From Sordaria brevicollis (Eukaryota > Ascomycota > Sordariomycetes > Sordariales > Sordariaceae), in contig JAUTDP010000010.1 of NCBI GenBank assembly GCA_033439795.1, positions 2,232,001-2,296,000 on the forward strand: a stretch of 64,000 nt of DNA, written 5' to 3'. The notes under the pieces were generated by a model. It had not been told where the DNA came from. It saw only the letters and a list, made by a program, of their open reading frames with translations, and ran no database searches. Below are positions 59,406-64,000 of this stretch, piece after piece. Within the stretch, counting starts at the first letter, position 1. Each line of letters opens with the position of its first letter. The position numbers were made by a program, and so were the translations under genes.

Positions 59406-60276
59406 AAAAACTTCTTTTTTTAATATCCCCTGCCATTTTTCTTTTTGTAAACACGTACCATCCTTCTTTCTTTTACCTGTTTTTCCCAGATTCGGATTCG
59501 GACCTCGCACAAGTCGGTTGGACGTAAAAACCCGTATATGTTGTGAGTTGCTCCTTCGGTGGTGGTGGCGGTGGTGAGCAATGTGTCGGGGAGTGAACTA
59601 CCTAGATACAACAACTAGCTTTCTCCTGCATATATATATATATTTCCAAGTGTCAAAACAAGTTTGAGATCATCCGGTCAAGATGATGATGAGATGTGTT
59701 AGACAGTGATATGGACACGGGGCTTTATAGTGTGACTTTTATCTTAGCTTTTGGGTTCAGACATGTATGAATGTACACTTGCAAGAGCTACTACATAGCT
59801 ATTGTGGTTGGCAGTGAAGGTTAGAAGAATAGACACCGGCTGTTGGACGGATCTTAAATCGTTTGAATCACATACATAGAAGTGCATAAAAATCATGAGC
59901 TCAGGAACAAAAAAAACGTGTTTGAACCATTAAACATTTCTTTAACTTATATCTTGGTAAATCATACCTACCCAACACTTTCCTGAACCATAGTTTTTCC
60001 GAACCCATGATGATATAGATACAAATACAGATATGGAATAAAGTAACAAGTAACCATGAAAGAAACAATTCAGTGATTACAAAGGTATTGTACTAGTGCT
60101 GAGTATACTAGCAATGACGTGGTATATCCTTCTCTTCCCTTCCCTTTCTTTTCCTTTTTACCCTCTTTTCCAACCCTTCAACGAGCGCGCGCTCAAAACA
60201 CTAACAACGCTCTGTTATCCTAATCGCCCGCTTGCCCTCAACCAACCAACCAAGTTCAAATTGGCGCTAACAAAAC

Positions 60277-63200
60277 TCAGAAAAACAACCCCTTCTTCTT
60301 CTTCTTCGTCCCCTCCATCCCCTTCAAAATATCATCAAACGTGCTCCCGCCCCCATTCCCCCCGTTACTCGCCGCAGGCGCAGCCACAGGCGCCGGGGCG
60401 TGCGTCATCACCTGCTGCATCCTAGTAGGACTCTGTCTATTCCCCGGCGGACTCTCCCCCCTTCCCAACGGGCTCGGACTAACACTCTGTCCCGGATGCC
60501 CCATAGCCAGACCACCACCATTAACACTAGCAACCGACCCCCTAGACGGATCCCTATACGCCGCCCCCTCATACCCACCGCTATCTGCGACACTAAGGTT
60601 TTGCATAGCGGCGAGAGTGTGGGCACTACCGACGGAACTAGCGCGACCACCATGGGCCGGGTGGAAGCCGTTGGAGGAATCAGGGCGACCCGGGACGTTA
60701 GCTGGTGTGGAGAAAACGCGAGATCCGGTCCGGTCGTGTCCTCCTGGGGCAAGACCAGCCATGAACTCGGCTTCTTGTTGGAGCGAAGGACCGTTGGGTC
60801 CGAACTGGCTAAAGTCGAGCGGCTCGAGGCCTATGGCGATACTAGACCTGTAGGTCGAGACGCCTCTGCTATCTGCTGGTGACCCGGTGCGGGGGCGGAG
60901 GTGAGGGGAGGCGGGCTCGGAGCCGGGGGTGCCGGCGCCTACGTAGCTGCTTTGTGGTCGGGAGCCGGAGCGCTGGTGGCCGCCGCCGGAGAAGGGGTCG
61001 TTGTCTTGGAATACGGGCCGGGGAGGTTCGAGGGGGGTGATGCCTTCACCAAGGACAGCGGCGGCGGCGTCGAGCGGTTGAGAGATGGCTGCTTGGGCAG
61101 AGGCGGGGAGGAGAGCGGCTTCCCATTCTTTGGCTGCTAGCCAGCAGTGCGAGCGCATGTAGATGCCTTCGACGGAGAACATGACTACGTCGGCGGACAG
61201 CTCGACGATGCCTTGGCCGTCGTTGGTCTTGTACCACATCTTGCGGACTTCGCCGGCGTCTTCCATCCAGGGAGGGTTACCCTGCGGAGCTTCGCAGAGG
61301 AAGTACTCGACGCCTTCGGTCCAGTGGAGGCCGGGAGCGTCGACAACGAGCATGGGCAGGGACTGCAGGACGACATACAAGAATAGCCAGTAGCCGACAC
61401 GCTGGTTTGCAATGTCGGAGGGGTTGACGCCCTTGGCTTCCTTGTGTTCGAATTCCTTGAAGGCTTGGAGGAAGGGAAGCTGGAGCGCATCGGTGTCGAT
61501 GTTACGAGACTTGATGAGCATGAGCAAAAGCTCGTTAGACGCCAGCTTGCGGTCGAGCTTGGCCCGCTTCTTGGCATCAAGTTCGCGGTAGTTCTCGTGG
61601 ATGGCGGTCATCGAAGGGATCTTGGGGCAGTCAAAGGGGATGGGCGGCAGGACAGGAGGCGAAGAGTGGTCGAACTCGGAGAGCATGGTACGCAAGGCGG
61701 AGCGCATCAGGAAGAGTTCGTACTCGAGCTCGTTGGCATTCTTGGCCTTTTCTCTCTCAGCTTCGGCTTCAGCGACACCGTCATCAAACTTCTGATCGAT
61801 CACACGAGGAGTGATGGATTCGCGATCGACAAGCAGGTCGTAGAGCGCACAGCAGTCGGAGTAAAGCTGCTTGAGGCATTGTCGGTTGAGGCCGCTCTGG
61901 GAGAACTGGTTCTTCTTGCTTCGCGCCTTGGGTGGCCAGTTGCCAAAGAGGTCCTTGTAGTAGCTGAGCACAAACGTGCGCATCTTGCCGAACGACTTTT
62001 GCCATTCCTTGAAGTTGAGATGCTTGGCCTCTTCGCTTGATGTTGAGCTGCCAATGCCGGCAAACAGGGAAGGGAACTCGAAGCCCTCAAGACGAAGGTT
62101 GGCGTTGGCCTGTCGGTTGGTGAGATCCAGATATGCGCGCTCAAGTCTGTTCCTGGTGCTGGTTGAAACACTGTTGTAAATGGGCAGCTTGAGATCCTGG
62201 ATGGACTCGTACTTGCCCACGGCATGGGTGAAGGCCTCGTTGTACAGAGTCCATGATCGCATGTGCTCACCCAGGACGATAGCCTGGATGGTCTTTTCGC
62301 GGCTGCCCCTCACATCCGAAACGCCAAACTGATCCAAGAATGTGTTGAATGCTGTATCAACCTGGTCGCCGTATGTTGACCCGTCATGGTTCCGGAAGCC
62401 CAAGTTCTTGAGCAGGGCAGCCACCTGAAGCAATGTCGCAAACAATGTCGGGTGGTTGTTTGTGGCAATAATTGGTTGGTTGGTCAACAGAGCAAACAAA
62501 TTCCTTGCTGCGACCAAGCTGTCGAGGCTCGTATTCTCAAGCGGGAGGTAAAGGTGTCCGTCATTCGGGTTTGCGCCGTATGTTGACGGTGGTGGTAGTA
62601 CTGGTCGCCTGTTGGTGGCATCGTCGACTGTGAGAAGACTACCGGCGGCACTAGCTTTCCGGGGGTTGTTAAACCCGGTAATCTCGGATAGCAATAGTTG
62701 CGACGAGCTGACGAGGTAATCGTGGACTTTGAATGATGGGCCACGGCCACTCGTTGGAGGATGAAGGTAGACAAAGAGGTTTCCAGATTCGTTCCAGAGT
62801 TCCGGTACCTGTACAAGTGGGTAAGGTGAGTTAGCATTGATGGGTGACGGAAGACACAAGACACACCGACGGGAAAGTCGGATGTAACCAGGGCGCACAA
62901 CGTCATACCTTTTCACCATTCAGAAGATTTGCCGTGCTGTAATCGGCCTTGCTGTCTGGCGCAACAATCCAAGCAGCATTGCTGTCTCCCTTGTTGACTT
63001 CGGAGTTTGACCTTGATCGACCTCCAAACCAACTCCTCCTCGCCTTGTGCTTCTGTGCTCCATTGCTGTCATCGCTGCCGTTGGAATGTGTTGATGTCGG
63101 CCTCGAATCTACCGATGTGGACACAATGCGCGGTGGTTCTACTGAGGGAGTGCGGAAATGTCCCGGTTGGCTAGAAGTACTGCGACCCCGAGAATGTCCT

Positions 63201-64000
63201 GCTGAGGATGTTGGTGAGCTGTTGCGAGGTGGTAGTTGCTGGTCGTATTGTGGTTGTTTCTGGAGACGATTAGGTGGGATTGCGGCTCCCGGCGGAGGAC
63301 CTTCGACCGAAAAACTGCGGGATCCGGTGCCGGGCCTCGTGGTAGCGGGGCCGGAGGAGGGGTTCGTCTTTTCTAGGGGCATGGTCGACGCTCGAACTGG
63401 TTCTAGGGGATATTGTTAGGATATGAGAGGTGTGAAAGAGGGAAAGAAAGACTGATGATAAAGGAGACAAAAAACCAACCTGTTCTTGGGGAAGACGACA
63501 GAGGAGGGGAGCTGCTATTATTATTATTATGGAAATTCCTATCCAATCCATCCGCGGGTGACGAGGACTCCGGGTTGGCGGCGGCCGGGTCATAATATAC
63601 GTTGTTAACAGCGCTGGTACTTGGCCGGATGATGCTGCCAGTGTGTGGTCGACCATTGGTGCCATTGGCGAGGTCGGTCCCCGTCACCTCTCTCACTGTG
63701 GACTTGGCTGAAGTGGTTGCTTGCTGCGCCCCTGGATTGGCGTAATTGGCGGCAGTGACCGGGGTCTTGTTCGCCTGGCTCCCACTTGCGGAAAGGAGGG
63801 GATTGGCAGTCACCGGCCGCTGCAGCTTCTTTGCAGAAGGAGCACTAACAGAGGTACCCTGCTGATCTGCATCTGACGAGAAAAATGATGGAATCAGCAT
63901 CGAAAGGCGGGACTTGCGCCGTTCCTTTTTCGCTTCCTGGGATCCCTGGTCCACGACTGCTGTTGCTGGTGTCAGTCTTCCACCACTTGTTGTTGTTGTT
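60277..64000 (-). CDS. Large fungal protein of unknown function (DUF8004-like), 5' end beyond the window
   Basis: Minus-strand exons are 64000-63480 (open at the edge), 63402-62909 and 62808-60277, so the window holds about 1180 residues. The first two exons encode a disordered, Ser/Thr/Asn/Pro-rich region with basic patches (KKERRKSRL, RRSWFGGRSRS). The third begins VPELWNESGNLFVYL and holds a folded core of roughly 550 residues with many helices (for example LPLENTSLDSLVAARNLFAL, WQKSFGKMRTFVLSYY, VGYWLFLYVVLQSLPMLV). I match this to the fungal domain of unknown function called DUF8004, from memory and with moderate confidence. The C-terminus is disordered and ends in KKKKKGLFF. The second exon has two possible acceptors six bases apart, both in frame. 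No catalytic motif is visible. The true start lies to the right of base 64000. Confidence 0.8.

Larger units (their letters stand above)
58254..60276. other. 2 kb convergent spacer with simple repeats
   Basis: It separates the STIMATE-type gene (plus) from the large minus-strand gene. No gene is supported. It contains a 14-bp satellite (58872-58997), a C24 run (59382-59405) and a short TA run near 59631-59642. Confidence 0.65.

Noticed and set aside
1..64000. Dispersed 5S rRNA genes or further tRNAs
   Set aside because: Apart from the tRNA at 43338-43507 I saw no other B-box with matching stems and no 5S-like sequence.

Overview
The window looks like nuclear DNA of a filamentous ascomycete, most likely a Sordariomycete of the Neurospora/Sordaria type. 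The signs are short introns (mostly 54-100 bp) with GTAAGT/GTATGT-like donors, a Zn(II)2Cys6 regulator, fungal-only protein families, and an 11.5 kb AT-rich block with the look of repeat-induced point mutation (RIP).

Layout. 1-3049: moderately GC-rich DNA with no convincing intact gene; a possible broken C-terminal exon lies on the minus strand near 2709-3026. 3050-14671: a very AT-rich, ORF-free block bounded by a 33-bp inverted repeat with one mismatch and TA at both outer edges, so it may be one RIP-killed DNA transposon or a nest of elements. Inside it are two diverged copies of a ~400-bp MITE-like element. 14672-29087: a run of 61 T, then a C2H2 + Zn2Cys6 transcription factor (16820-19946), a cytochrome P450 (20935-22620), a 4.7 kb gap and a zinc alcohol dehydrogenase (27339-29087). 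31107-40518: an intronless protein with a 77-residue internal duplication, a single-pass membrane protein, an Atg14/UVRAG-like protein with an apparent frame change, and a convergent fibroin-3-related membrane protein. 43338-43507: an intron-containing tRNA gene. 44104-53716: housekeeping genes, with proteasome ATPase Rpt1 and chaperonin subunit CCT-delta divergent from one 0.7 kb spacer, a Cys-rich hypothetical protein, and the splicing factor SF3B6/p14. 56596-64000: a STIMATE-type multipass membrane protein, a gap with a 14-bp satellite and a C24 run, and a large minus-strand fungal protein that runs off the right edge.

The housekeeping genes (Rpt1, CCT4, SF3B6, UVRAG-like) are a normal gene-dense euchromatic stretch. 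The regulator, P450 and alcohol dehydrogenase lie closest to the silent block and could form a loose metabolic group, but the 4.7 kb gap makes that weak. All coding models were spliced by hand, and exon phases were checked to close in frame. The exception is the UVRAG-like gene, whose phase does not close near 37396-37401.
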